Part shown: positions 41,861 through 51,288 of the stretch, one piece after another | How the letters are laid out: each line of letters opens with the position of its first letter | Numbering within the stretch: the stretch's first letter is position 1 | Source: Xanthomonas sp. 10-10 | Lineage (GTDB): Bacteria > Pseudomonadota > Gammaproteobacteria > Xanthomonadales > Xanthomonadaceae | NCBI RefSeq assembly: GCF_040182365.1 | Contig: NZ_CP144460.1 | Location: forward strand, 124,001-188,000 | DNA: 64,000 bases | Direction of reading: 5' to 3' | Translations under genes and position numbers: made by a program | The notes under the pieces: model-generated | Databases searched by the model: none | What the model saw: the letters and a program-made list of their open reading frames with translations, nothing else | What the model was told of the DNA's origin: nothing

Positions 41861-44152
41861 ATGCGCCCACTTCCAACCAGGCACGGCCGCCACCACGTGA
41901 GCACAGCGCACTCCGCCATCGAGCCGAACGGTCTGGAATTCCTGTCCGGCGGCGGCGTCATGGGCGCGGCCATCCGTGCGCACGACTGGGCGGCCACGCC
42001 GCTGGGCGACCCGCACTGCTGGCCGCAATCGCTGCGCTCGGCGTTGTCGATGGTGCTCAACGCCAAGTTGCTGGGTGCGGTGCTGTGGGGGCCGGACCTG
42101 CGCATGTTCTACAACGATGTGTACCTGCAATCGTTGGGCGACCGCCATCCGCATGCCCTGGGGCAGCCGGTGGCCGAGGTCTGGGGCGAAACCTATGCGC
42201 CCATCGCGCAGGACTTCGACCGGGTGATGCAGACCGGCGAAGGCTTCGGCCAGGGGGTCATCGCCTTGCCGATGCGCCGCAACGGCATCAGCGAGATGAC
42301 CTACTGGAATGCCACTGCCTCGCCGATCCGCGGCGAGGACGGCAGCATCGTGGGCTTGATGAACATCGCCATCGAAACCACTGCGCAGGTGGCGGCCGAT
42401 CGCAACCGCGACATGCAGCATGCGCTGCTGAGCGACGAGAACACCCACCTGGTGCATGAGGTGGTCAACCGCACCAGCGAGCGCGATCGTGCGCTGGAAG
42501 CGGAGACCGTTGCGCGCCGCAATGCCGAACGCCTGCAGCTGGCGCTGGCCGCCGGCGCGATCATCGGCACCTGGATCTGGGATCTGCCAAACGATGCGTT
42601 TTCGGTCGACGAAGCCTTTGCCGAGACCTTCGGCTTCGACCCGTCCATCAGCCGCACCGGCCTGCCGTTGGAGCAGGTCATCGCCACCGTGCACCCGGAC
42701 GATCGCGATGGCCTGCGTGCGGCGATCAGCACTGCGATCGCGCGTGGCGGTGCGTATGCGCACCAGTACCGGGTCAGGCGACGCGATGGCAATTACTACT
42801 GGCTGGAAGCCAACGGCCGTGTGGAACATGCGCCCGATGGCACGCCGCTGCGGTTTCCCGGCGTGCTGCTGGATATCGACGCACGCCATGCCCTGTCCGA
42901 AGAACGCGACCGTGCATTGGCCGCGCTGCGCGACCTGAGCCAGACGCTGGAGCAGCGCGTCACCGCGCGCACGCGCGAGCTGATGGCGGCCGAAGAAGCG
43001 CTGCGCCAATCGCAGAAGATGGAAGCGGTGGGGCAGCTCACCGGCGGGCTGGCGCACGACTTCAACAATCTGCTGGCCGGCATTTCCGGTGCGCTGGAAT
43101 TGATGACGCTGCGCCTGGAGCAGCAGCGCTTCCCGGAACTGCCGCGCTATCTGGGGATTGCGCAGAGCGCCACCACGCGCGCTGCGGCGTTGACGCACCG
43201 CTTGCTGGCGTTTGCGCGGCGGCAGACCTTGCTGCCCAAGCCGACCGACGTCAGCCAGTTGATCGCCGATATCCTGGAGCTGGTGCAGCGCACGGTGGGC
43301 CCGGGCATCCAGGTGGACTACACCCCCAATGCCGCGCTGTGGCCCGCGCTGGTGGATGCATCGCAGCTGGAAAACGCATTGCTCAACCTGTGCATCAATG
43401 CGCGCGATGCCATGCCCGATGGCGGGCGGCTGCACATCGAGACCGGCAACCACTGGATCGACCACGACCTGGCACGGCAACTGGGCATGCGCCAGGGCCC
43501 GTACCTGTGGCTATGCGTCGGCGACACCGGCACCGGCATGCCGCCGGACGTGGTGGCGCGCGCATTCGACCCGTTCTTCACCACCAAGCCGCTGGGAGAA
43601 GGCACCGGGCTGGGGCTGTCGATGATCTATGGCTTTGCCAAGCAATCCGGCGGGCAGGTGCGGATCCAGTCGGAAGTGGGCAAGGGCTCCAGCGTGTGCC
43701 TGTATCTGCCGCGCCACCTGGGCGATGCAATCCAGCCCGATGCCCACGCCGACCCGTTGCAACTCACGCCTACCGATGCCGGCGAGACGGTGCTGATCGT
43801 CGACGACGAACCGTCCATCCGTCTGCTGCTGAGCGAGGTATTGCAGGAGTTGGGTTATACCGTCGTCGAAGCCGGCGACAGCGTGGCCGGCCTGGGCCTG
43901 CTGCAATCGGCTGCGCGCATCGATCTGCTGATCAGCGACGTGGGCCTGCCCGGCGGCATGAACGGCCGTCAGATGGCCGACGCCGGCCGCGCCCACCGCC
44001 CCGGGCTCAAGGTCCTTTTCATCACCGGCTTCGCCGAGAACGCCTTGCTGGACGACCGCCACCTGGAAGCGGGCATGGCGGTGCTGACCAAGCCCTTCAG
44101 CGTGAGCGTGCTGACCGCACGGGTGAAGGAGCTGATCGCCGCCCAGGCATGA
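41861..44152 (+). CDS. PAS-containing hybrid histidine kinase with C-terminal receiver
   Basis: 763 residues from ATG 41861 (a GTG at 41897 is a possible alternative; the frame continues upstream but crosses a terminator). Order: a PAS-like sensor starting LEFLSGGGVMGAAIRAHDWA; a second PAS (IIGTWIWDLPNDAFSVDEAF); a coiled coil; HisKA with GGLAHDFNNLL (phosphorylatable His); HATPase motifs NARDAMPDGG, DTGTGMPPDV and GTGLGLSMIYG; then a receiver VLIVDDEPSIRLLL with the phospho-acceptor Asp in LISDVGLPG. No membrane helix, so it is a cytosolic sensor. The output may be phosphotransfer to a separate protein. The signal is unknown. Confidence 0.88.
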   Translation: MRPLPTRHGRHHVSTAHSAIEPNGLEFLSGGGVMGAAIRAHDWAATPLGDPHCWPQSLRSALSMVLNAKLLGAVLWGPDLRMFYNDVYLQSLGDRHPHALGQPVAEVWGETYAPIAQDFDRVMQTGEGFGQGVIALPMRRNGISEMTYWNATASPIRGEDGSIVGLMNIAIETTAQVAADRNRDMQHALLSDENTHLVHEVVNRTSERDRALEAETVARRNAERLQLALAAGAIIGTWIWDLPNDAFSVDEAFAETFGFDPSISRTGLPLEQVIATVHPDDRDGLRAAISTAIARGGAYAHQYRVRRRDGNYYWLEANGRVEHAPDGTPLRFPGVLLDIDARHALSEERDRALAALRDLSQTLEQRVTARTRELMAAEEALRQSQKMEAVGQLTGGLAHDFNNLLAGISGALELMTLRLEQQRFPELPRYLGIAQSATTRAAALTHRLLAFARRQTLLPKPTDVSQLIADILELVQRTVGPGIQVDYTPNAALWPALVDASQLENALLNLCINARDAMPDGGRLHIETGNHWIDHDLARQLGMRQGPYLWLCVGDTGTGMPPDVVARAFDPFFTTKPLGEGTGLGLSMIYGFAKQSGGQVRIQSEVGKGSSVCLYLPRHLGDAIQPDAHADPLQLTPTDAGETVLIVDDEPSIRLLLSEVLQELGYTVVEAGDSVAGLGLLQSAARIDLLISDVGLPGGMNGRQMADAGRAHRPGLKVLFITGFAENALLDDRHLEAGMAVLTKPFSVSVLTARVKELIAAQA

Positions 44153-44822
44153 GTGCGCCGGCACAAGCAGTCACCTGCGCCGCGACATCCGGCGCCGCGA
44201 CCGTTGCAGCGTGCGTCCATGGCCGGCGGCGCTGGTTGCCGGTTGCCGGTTGCAGTGGTCTGCATCACTTGTCGCGGCGTTGATCGCGCAAGCTGTTTGG
44301 TGAGCGTATCGCGATGCGCTAATCACCACGCTCGCAGTGCTTGCCGGGGATGCTTTGTTGCGCCTGGTCTTCCAGCGTGTCGCGTGGTCGGCAAGGAGTC
44401 GCTGGATCGGCTAAGGCTTGCGAGTCCGCTCACCGGTGCTCTGCATGAAATCAGGAAGCGGAGCATCGAACGGACGTGGGACACGAGTGGCTAGCATGCA
44501 GCCCAAGCAATACCACACCTGCAAGGCCGAACTGAAGCATAGCGTTTCAAGGATGACTTCTAGGATGCGGACAATGACCGCAAGGCCGCCGCCAGCGATG
44601 CCGCCGCGCTCTGCGTCCTAGCGAGAAGAAGGCCAGATTGCCTGGGCCCGGGCCGTCCGCCTGAAGTGCGGTGCTGCTGCTCCTACTTCTGGACGATGGC
44701 ATTATGGCGCCGGGCGCCGGCGCACCCTACTAGCTCTACCGATGCAGTAAGCACAGTGTCACCAAAACCATTCATTTCCGTCCGTTTCGATGCAAGTGCT
44801 CATCAAGTGCCGCAGCCTGCAC
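44153..44822. other. Intergenic stretch before the type IV effector
   Basis: 670 bases with no supportable gene. Frames on both strands are short and lack start signals. The segment around 44510-44630 resembles decayed coding sequence without recognisable family. Confidence 0.4.
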
Positions 44823-45950
44823 TTATACCCGTTGTATGGCTTTGACCTGCTCGTCCTGCTGTTGCGCCATGGCTTGTTGACTTTGCAAAGCCTGGTTGCG
44901 CTGTTCCACATGCGCCATCTCGCGAAACGAAGTTTCTACAGGCGTAGAGATTGCCTGATCTGTCGACATATGCGCGCGCAAATGAGCGGGGTCGTTAAGT
45001 TCACCCTGTATGACAAACACGTTCTGTCCCAGATTAGCCTGCTTGCCTTGATCGCTCAGCATTACGTGGTCGACGCGCTCTAGGCCATTTGCCACAGCAA
45101 GGTTGGTAAGGCTTGCCGCCATACACGCACTCTTCCCATCTGGCTCTCGTTCAAGTTGGTGGTCCAGCGCAACGACGCCGGCTCTGCATTGCTGATATAG
45201 GGCGTAACGAGGATGATCTGGATGTTGTGGTGTCAACTCGTCGACGCTCGGCGTAGCGGCACCGAAAAAGCCAGATGCTCGCGGTGCTGCTGGTACGACT
45301 TCCGGCGTCTTCAGGTGTCCTTCAATCGCTTCTTTGGGTGAAAGTCCGTGTTGGCCAACTTGGACTTGATCGCTCCACGCAAGCGCCCCGTTACGATCCA
45401 TAAGAATCAACTTGCCTTCCTTCAGTGCATTACCCACCAATTGCGCAAGCTGCTCTTCGGATGCGCCGGGATTGTCCGCCGCGATGCCTCTGCCAATCTT
45501 ATTGTTGTATAGATCCATCGCTTCGCGGTTTGCAGGGTTTTCCGGCATTCCTTCGTGTGCCGTTGCAAGCGCCTCTGCCCATTCGTTTCCAAATTCTTTG
45601 ACAAGCAAGGCATTCCAGTACGTATGACGAAAAGCATCACGGTGGCCATCGTTGAGTTGCCACTCCTTTGCTCGATTGTCTGGAACATTGTCAGGTACCG
45701 GCTGATTCGGGAATCGGCGTCTACTCTCGCTGAATGCGAGATCCTGGGTGTTCTTGAGCTCGAACAGACCTTGCAAGCCTCTACTCCAGGTCATCTCATC
45801 CATGAGCTTTCCCTCTGTCGCCGTGACTTTAATCGAGGGCGAAAACGGTATATTCAGTTTCCCGGCCAACCTTGGGTGGTATTCGATCATTTGATCGTCT
45901 TGCACCTGAAAAGTGCTGCGGATCCGATCGAGGTCGAGTCTGTCTGACAT
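44823..45950 (-). CDS. Type IV secretion effector (X-Tfe) with DUF6973-like toxin domain and XVIPCD
   Basis: 375 residues. Residues ~95-160 (DGHRDAFRHTYWNALLVKEF then GNEWAEALATAHEG and MDLYNNKIGRGIA) resemble the DUF6973 domain, with conserved Asp, Arg and His that could be catalytic. Residues ~240-375 are the XVIPCD secretion signal: TPQHPDHPRYALYQQCRAGV, VFVIQGELNDPAHLRAHMST, STPVETSF and a Gln-rich tail. XVIPCD proteins are delivered by the Xanthomonas VirB/D4 system into rival bacteria. The lipoprotein gene 15 bp upstream in the same operon is the likely immunity protein. No VirB genes are in this window. The gene is AT-richer than its neighbours. Confidence 0.85.
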   Translation of the reverse strand: MSDRLDLDRIRSTFQVQDDQMIEYHPRLAGKLNIPFSPSIKVTATEGKLMDEMTWSRGLQGLFELKNTQDLAFSESRRRFPNQPVPDNVPDNRAKEWQLNDGHRDAFRHTYWNALLVKEFGNEWAEALATAHEGMPENPANREAMDLYNNKIGRGIAADNPGASEEQLAQLVGNALKEGKLILMDRNGALAWSDQVQVGQHGLSPKEAIEGHLKTPEVVPAAPRASGFFGAATPSVDELTPQHPDHPRYALYQQCRAGVVALDHQLEREPDGKSACMAASLTNLAVANGLERVDHVMLSDQGKQANLGQNVFVIQGELNDPAHLRAHMSTDQAISTPVETSFREMAHVEQRNQALQSQQAMAQQQDEQVKAIQRV

Positions 45951-45965
45951 CCCTGTTATCTCCTT

Positions 45966-46343
45966 TTAACCTTGCACGATATTGTGGCTGACCACTTTCC
46001 CGTCTTTGTATTTAATGTCGTACTCTTGTGTGTCTCCTGCGTATGGAGAAATTCCAAGATAGTACACATCGGTTGATGTTCCCTCACCGTCTTCGGAATA
46101 ATCGGGAGGGCCCAGCAGAATGAGCACATCTTTCTTGCTCATTCCCACATGGATTACACCCTCGACGGCTTCCATCATATAGATGCGATTATTTTTTTCG
46201 AAGTCAACGCCTCGTTGCGATTTCCAGGAGGCCGTATCGAGTTCCTGATTGGATTGCATGGCACAGGCCGTCAATGAGTTAAGCAGCAAAAGGGAGGCAG
46301 AGATTGTGCAGATCATGCACCTGGATCGCATCTTCACCCACAT
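45966..46343 (-). CDS. Lipoprotein, probable immunity protein (X-Tfi) for the adjacent effector
   Basis: 125 residues from ATG 46343, with GGGGG 8 bases upstream. The lipoprotein signal ends in LLLLNSLTAC (lipobox LTAC). The mature part EGVIHVGMSKKDVLILLGPP then DYSEDGEGTSTDVYYLGISP looks like the SmpA/OmlA-type fold (GMSKxDVxxLLGxP). It sits immediately upstream of the XVIPCD effector in one operon, as known immunity proteins do, and would neutralise the toxin in the periplasm. Function is inferred from linkage. Confidence 0.75.
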   Translation of the reverse strand: MWVKMRSRCMICTISASLLLLNSLTACAMQSNQELDTASWKSQRGVDFEKNNRIYMMEAVEGVIHVGMSKKDVLILLGPPDYSEDGEGTSTDVYYLGISPYAGDTQEYDIKYKDGKVVSHNIVQG

Positions 46344-46535
46344 GAGACAACCCCCATTCAATTTTGGTCGCTGACGGTGTCTTGGGTCGTTGGCCCCAAG
46401 GACGAAATCCGGCGTTTTGTATCCAAAGATCACGACAGAAATCGATAAAGCGCGATCTGCAAGAACGCCGTAACAATAACTCGCCCGGGTCATCGAAGTC
46501 AGTGAAGTCCGCATCACGGCCGCTGTAGACACGTG

Positions 46536-47705
46536 CTACTCCACGCTGGCAGCCACCAGCCGTTGCCACAAGGCCGCGTTGGCGGCGTCGTCCGGCTCCA
46601 GCGTGGCTAGCACGCTCAGAGCATGGTCTTCCTGCTCGGCGCCATGCCGGGCCAGCATGGCCAGCGCAGCGGCCAGGCGGCCGTAGCGCAGTGCGCGGCC
46701 CAATGAGGTGGCCAGCAAGGTGCTGTCGTGCTCGGGGCGCTGCTCGTCCAGCGCGGTGCCCAGCGTTGCGGGCAGCTCCCAGGTGGTGGCGATGGTCTTG
46801 GCCACTGCGGCGGTGTGGCGGTCGACCAGGGCCGCGGCCACCTCCAGGCTGTAGGGCAGGCCGGGGCGCTCGGCATAGGCATCGCGCAACACGCGCAGGA
46901 TCACCACCGCGCCCAGGCCCTGCAGCAGGCCGGCCAGCTGCGCCGACAAGGTATCGCCGCCGCGTCCGCGCATGTAGGCGGCCGCCGCGGTGGCGGTGCG
47001 CAGCGCGTAATCCCACACCGCCGCGGGCAGCCGCGCGTGCAGGCCGCCGTCCAGGCTCAACACCGGTTGCATCACCGCCGCGGCGACGATCTGGCGCACG
47101 CCCTCGGTGCCGATGTGCACCACCGCGCGCTCCAGGCTTTCCAGCGGAGCGCCCTGCGGGCGGTACAGCGCACTGTTGGCGATGCGCAGCAGGCTGGCCG
47201 CCAGCGCCGGGTCCTGCGCGATGATCGCGGCGATACCGCGCCCGGACGCGTCCGGGTCGTTGACCGCGCGCATCAGCTGCGGCAGCAGGTGCGGGCGGCG
47301 CGGCAACAGCTGCGGGCGCAGGTCGACGTGGTCGAGCGCGGCGGTCGCCGCGTCCAGCACGGCCGCCTGCGCGGGATCGCCGGGCAGGCTGCCGTCGGCC
47401 AGCGACGGGGCGGCCATCACCGAGGCATACATGCGCCGCAACAGCGGACGCATCGGCGGCGGCTCGGCCTGCAAGGGCTGCGCCGCGGCAGGCGCTGGCG
47501 GCGGCGCCTGCGTCTCCATCGCGATGGGTGCCGGCGCGACCGCGCCTGACGCGGCCGGCGCATCGGAGGCCGCGGAACCACCGACTGCCGGGGCCGCAGG
47601 CTCGGGCGCACCCTGGCGCAGGCGCATCCACCACACGATGGCTCCGACAATCATCGCCACGGCAACAAGTCCGGCAACAAGCAGCAACACAATCGCGAGC
47701 ATCAT
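46536..47705 (-). CDS. HDOD-domain protein with N-terminal membrane anchor
   Basis: 389 residues from ATG 47705 (47702 also possible). One N-terminal helix (MLAIVLLLVAGLVAVAMIVG) is followed by a Pro/Ala-rich linker of ~60 residues. An HDOD region then runs from about residue 150 to 330 (LLPRRPHLLPQLMRAVNDPD, GIAAIIAQDPALAASLLRIA, AVVHIGTEGVRQIVAAAVMQ). HDOD domains lack the HD phosphodiesterase residues and act in signalling, often with c-di-GMP or chemotaxis partners. Inner-membrane-attached; specific role unknown. The gap to the immunity gene holds that operon's promoter. Confidence 0.75.
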   Translation of the reverse strand: MMLAIVLLLVAGLVAVAMIVGAIVWWMRLRQGAPEPAAPAVGGSAASDAPAASGAVAPAPIAMETQAPPPAPAAAQPLQAEPPPMRPLLRRMYASVMAAPSLADGSLPGDPAQAAVLDAATAALDHVDLRPQLLPRRPHLLPQLMRAVNDPDASGRGIAAIIAQDPALAASLLRIANSALYRPQGAPLESLERAVVHIGTEGVRQIVAAAVMQPVLSLDGGLHARLPAAVWDYALRTATAAAAYMRGRGGDTLSAQLAGLLQGLGAVVILRVLRDAYAERPGLPYSLEVAAALVDRHTAAVAKTIATTWELPATLGTALDEQRPEHDSTLLATSLGRALRYGRLAAALAMLARHGAEQEDHALSVLATLEPDDAANAALWQRLVAASVE

Positions 47706-47977
47706 AGGCAGTTGTCTGATCAGTGCCGCGACTATCGGCGATGGCGGGCGTGGCGGCAATGTCGCGCGCCGTGGCGGGGACATCGCGTGACCGTCAGTGC
47801 CCAGGGACGAGCGCGGCCGGGCAGGCGTTCACGCCCGGCCGTCACCGATGCATGCGATGCGCGCGCGCCACCTTGCGCATGCGGCGTCGCCCGCCGTGTG
47901 CAAGCTGCGGCAGCTGCGCGCCAGGGTCATCGCGCGGTAGCATGCTGGGCGTCCTCTGCCAGCCAAGCGAGTGCGCC

Positions 47978-48418
47978 ATGTCCACCGTCACGCTGCACCG
48001 CGTCGTGCGTGCCAGCCCCGAGCGCATCTACCGCGCCTTCCTCGATGCCGATGCATTGGCCAAGTGGCTGCCACCGGCCGGCTTCACCGGCAAGGTCGAA
48101 CACCTGCATGCGCAGGTGGGCGGCACCTTCCGGATGGCATTCACCAACTTCGCCAACGGCCAGCGCCATGCCTTTGGCGGCACGTACCTGGAGCTGCAGC
48201 CCAACGCCTTGCTGCGCTACAACGACGTTTTCGACGACCCGGCGTTGCCGGGCACCATGCTGACCACCGTGCAGTTGCATGCGCTGCCCTGCGGCACCGA
48301 TGTGCACATCGTGCAGGAAGGCATCCCCGAGCAGATTCCGCTCTACGCCTGTTACCTGGGATGGCAGGACTCGCTGACGCTGCTGGCGCATCTGGTCGAA
48401 GCGGAACCGGCGCACTGA
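47978..48418 (+). CDS. SRPBCC / AHSA1-like protein
   Basis: 146 residues. The start VTLHRVVRASPERIYRAFLD, with DALAKWLPPAGFTGKVE next and WQDSLTLLAHLVEAE at the end, is typical of activator-of-HSP90-like START-fold proteins. A hydrophobic ligand pocket is expected. Function unknown; often linked to ArsR regulators, but none lies adjacent. Cytosolic. Confidence 0.82.
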   Translation: MSTVTLHRVVRASPERIYRAFLDADALAKWLPPAGFTGKVEHLHAQVGGTFRMAFTNFANGQRHAFGGTYLELQPNALLRYNDVFDDPALPGTMLTTVQLHALPCGTDVHIVQEGIPEQIPLYACYLGWQDSLTLLAHLVEAEPAH

Positions 48419-48833
48419 GCGCGCCGTCATCGGTGCCGCGTGGGAGCTGAAGTGCGGGCGTGTTGCGCACCGGCAGTCATCGGGCGTGCATCTTGTCGCA
48501 GGCGCGTCTAACGGCAGGTTGGGTGTGCGCAACATGCGTGGCGCCAGCTGCTGCAAGGGGCGGGGCGATGTCGGCTGCGATGGCTGCACTGCAGCAATGA
48601 TGGGTGTGTCTTCAAGCTGACCACTGCGCTGCACGTCACGCTAACGCAGGGGTCTGCACCATGCGTCACCAGCTGTGCAGTTCTAGAGCATCTAGGCAGC
48701 TTAAAGGGTGCAGGCATCCGCAGTTGGACCACTTTCCATCGACAGACACCGCGCATTGCGCGGTGTCTTCGTCTGCGCGTGATGCGCACGCGTGCGGTGC
48801 ACCAGGAGCACGATCAGTGCAGCACACCTCGCG
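48419..48833. other. Intergenic stretch
   Basis: 415 bases without a supportable gene. It contains the hairpin listed separately at 48745-48767. Confidence 0.4.
48745..48767. terminator. Hairpin downstream of the emfourin gene
   Basis: GACACCGCGC-ATT-GCGCGGTGTC, a perfect 10-bp stem, lies ~67 bases past the emfourin stop. The T-run is poor on both strands, so termination efficiency is uncertain. Confidence 0.55.
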
Positions 48834-49145
48834 CTACAGCGTGCCCTGCTTCCATAGCCGCACGAGTTCGGCCGGCGCATGTTCTTCGGGAATGCGCAGC
48901 GGTTCGCTGGCACCGTCCCAGGCGATGCTGAAATAGCGCCGGTCGCCGCCACCCGCCTGCGGGCGCGGCAACGCATGCACCAGGCATTGGTCCAGCAACG
49001 CGCGCAGGTGCAGCCGCTGCGCATCGTCCAATGCATCCATCGGCAGTTGCCGCTCGCGGCGCATGGCCGGGAATGCCGCCACGCCGCCCTCGCGTGCAAG
49101 GCGCAGGGTCACGCCCGACTCCACTGGCGGCCGCTGTGGACTCAT
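48834..49145 (-). CDS. Emfourin-like inhibitor of the adjacent M4 protease
   Basis: 103 residues. ATG 49145 overlaps the protease stop (ATGA). The sequence (VTLRLAREGGVAAFPAMRRE, YFSIAWDGASEPLRIPEEHA, AELVRLWKQGT) fits emfourin (M4in), the protein inhibitor of protealysin in Serratia, whose gene also follows the protease. Cytosolic; it would bind and silence the protease before or after release. Assigned by sequence resemblance and operon structure. Confidence 0.8.
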   Translation of the reverse strand: MSPQRPPVESGVTLRLAREGGVAAFPAMRRERQLPMDALDDAQRLHLRALLDQCLVHALPRPQAGGGDRRYFSIAWDGASEPLRIPEEHAPAELVRLWKQGTL

Positions 49146-50206
49146 GCCAGCACGCCCACGTCGCGCCAGGCCTGTTGCACGGCGCGTGCCTCTGCGCTGT
49201 TGGCGCCGTAATCGGTGCTGGCGACAGTGACGGTGCGTGCGGCAAAGGTGGCGAAGTCGGCACCGGCGGCCAGGTCGCCACCGGTGAGCGTGCGGTACCA
49301 GATGCGGCCGGTCTTCTCCCACGCAGCCCCGCCGATCGCGACCGCAGCGCGATAGAACGCGTGATTGGGGATGCCGGAGTTGTAGTGCACGCCGCCGTCG
49401 TCCTCCTGCGTGTTGACGTAGTCGGCCATCGTGGCCGGTTGCGGATCTTTGCCCAGTGCAGGGTCATCGTACGCGCTGCCCGGCGCGCGCATCGAGCGCA
49501 GGCCCACACCGTTGATGCCCGGCATCAACAGGCCCGCACCGATGATCCAGTCGGCCTCGCTTGCGCTCTGGCGCAACGCGTACTGCTTGATCAGCACGCC
49601 GAACACATCCGACACCGATTCGTTCAACGCGCCCGATTGCCCCTGGTAGATCAGGTTGGCAGTGCGTTCGGTGACGCCGTGAGCGAGCTCATGGCCCACC
49701 ACATCGATGGCGATGGTAAAGCGGTTGAAGACCTCGCCATCGCCATCGCCGAACACCATCTGTTCGCCATCCCAGAATGCGTTGTCGTAACCGCGCTCGT
49801 AATGCACGCTGCCGATCAACGGCATGCCTGCGCCATCGATGGAATTGCGCCCGTACACGGTCTGGAAGAAATCATGCGTGGCACCGAGATAATCGTAGGC
49901 CTCGGTCACGGCCACATCGCCGGTGGCCGCAGCGCCTTCGTCGCGCACCAGGATGCCGGGCAAGGCGGTGCCTTGCTGCGCATCGTAGATACGCCGCCGC
50001 ACCGCTTGCGTGGCCGGTGCGGCATCCGCTGCGAGGACCTCTGCGCGTGCCAGCAGCCCACGCGCGCGCTGCTGGCGCAGGTGGGCGGTGATCTGGCGGG
50101 ACAGCTGCGCGCAATGGCGTGCATGCTCGGGCGCCGCCTGTGCCACATGGTCCAGCAGATACGGCGGCAGGATGCCGGCACGGCGCGGGGCGAGGGGCGC
50201 AGACAT
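49142..50206 (-). CDS. M4-family metallopeptidase, protealysin-like
   Basis: 354 residues from ATG 50206 (GGAG 7 bases upstream). There is no signal peptide; the short propeptide has GILPPYLLDHVA, the PPL-type motif of protealysin precursors. The zinc motif HELAHGVTE, third ligand in GALNESVSDVFG and the His in HYNSGIPNHAFYRAA are complete. Protealysin-like enzymes lack normal Sec export and are implicated in host-cell invasion and interbacterial interactions. Co-transcribed with emfourin. Confidence 0.88.
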   Translation of the reverse strand: MSAPLAPRRAGILPPYLLDHVAQAAPEHARHCAQLSRQITAHLRQQRARGLLARAEVLAADAAPATQAVRRRIYDAQQGTALPGILVRDEGAAATGDVAVTEAYDYLGATHDFFQTVYGRNSIDGAGMPLIGSVHYERGYDNAFWDGEQMVFGDGDGEVFNRFTIAIDVVGHELAHGVTERTANLIYQGQSGALNESVSDVFGVLIKQYALRQSASEADWIIGAGLLMPGINGVGLRSMRAPGSAYDDPALGKDPQPATMADYVNTQEDDGGVHYNSGIPNHAFYRAAVAIGGAAWEKTGRIWYRTLTGGDLAAGADFATFAARTVTVASTDYGANSAEARAVQQAWRDVGVLA

Positions 50207-50316
50207 GAGCGGACTCCACAATGGGGTGCGCCCGCGACTATGACCAGGCCGGGTTTAGGAAAACGTTAGGCCTGATCATGTTGCGCGCATGCAACGGGTT
50301 GCGACAGGGCTGGCGT

Positions 50317-50973
50317 TCATTCCAGCTGCGACAAGGCGTCCTGGATCGGGGTCGGGCCGTCGATAAAGCCCACCGTCTTGCCGATGGTGGCCGGCGTTGC
50401 CAGTGCTGCGGCGATCACCTGGGCCACATTGGCACGCGAGACGCCACCGTCGGCATTGCTGCCCGGGTCGCGAGCGATGCGGCCCGTAGGCGCATCGAGC
50501 GTCAGCCGGCCGGGGCCGAGCACGGTCCAGTCCAGCGCGGTGCCGCGCAGATGCGCATCGGCCGCCGCCTTGGCCTGGGCATAGGCGAAAAAGCCGTCGT
50601 CCGGCCCGATGCCGTGTTCCAGCCCGGCGCCCAGATACGACACCATCACGTAGCGGCGTACGCGCGCCTGTTCGGCCGCATGCATCGAGCGGATCGCCGC
50701 ATCGCGGTCTACTGCATAGGTGCGTGCGGCATCGCCGCCACCGGCACCGGCCGACCACACCACCGCATCGTGGCCGGCCAGCTGCGCGGCGATGGCGTCG
50801 GTATCGGCGTGTTCGATGTCGAACACCACCGGCGTGGCGCCATCGGCAATCACATCGCCTTCGTGCTCGGGATTGCGGAACAGTGCGGTGACGTGATGGC
50901 CGCCGGTCAACAGCAGTGGGGTGAGCAAACGTGCCACCTTGCCGTGGCCGCCGATGACGAGGATACGAGACAT
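50317..50973 (-). CDS. NAD(P)-binding atypical SDR (NmrA/YwnB-like)
   Basis: 218 residues. The Rossmann motif ILVIGGHGKVARLL is at the start. VVWSAGAGGGDAART and YVMVSYLGAG in the middle, FFAYAQAKAAADAHL (Tyr/Lys-like) and DWTVLGPGRLTLD are typical of atypical SDRs related to NmrA, BVR-B or YwnB. May sense NADPH or reduce flavin-type substrates; the true role is unknown. Cytosolic. Confidence 0.82.
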   Translation of the reverse strand: MSRILVIGGHGKVARLLTPLLLTGGHHVTALFRNPEHEGDVIADGATPVVFDIEHADTDAIAAQLAGHDAVVWSAGAGGGDAARTYAVDRDAAIRSMHAAEQARVRRYVMVSYLGAGLEHGIGPDDGFFAYAQAKAAADAHLRGTALDWTVLGPGRLTLDAPTGRIARDPGSNADGGVSRANVAQVIAAALATPATIGKTVGFIDGPTPIQDALSQLE

Positions 50974-51288
50974 GCACAACTCCAACCGATGCGCGCCGAC
51001 ACAGCGCCGAAGGCGATCATCCTCGCCAATGCGGCGCTAAGACGATGTCAGCGCAGAGGTGTGCGCGTGCAGCGCTGAGCCGCAGGTTCTTTCGATGGAG
51101 CCAGCGGGCAAGGCTTGCATGCGCGAACAACGCTGTCAGCGGCCGTAGGTAACGGGCAGGGCGCACCACCGCCCTGGCACGCCGCCGCCCATCCAGAACT
51201 GCAGAACGCTCGCCCCGTGGTGCCGTTGCTCGCCGGGTCAGGCGGGTGATGCAGATGAATGCCGCGGCGGACGATCGCCAGTCATCGG
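50974..51288. other. Intergenic stretch
   Basis: 315 bases between two minus-strand genes; no terminator or gene recognised. Confidence 0.4.
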
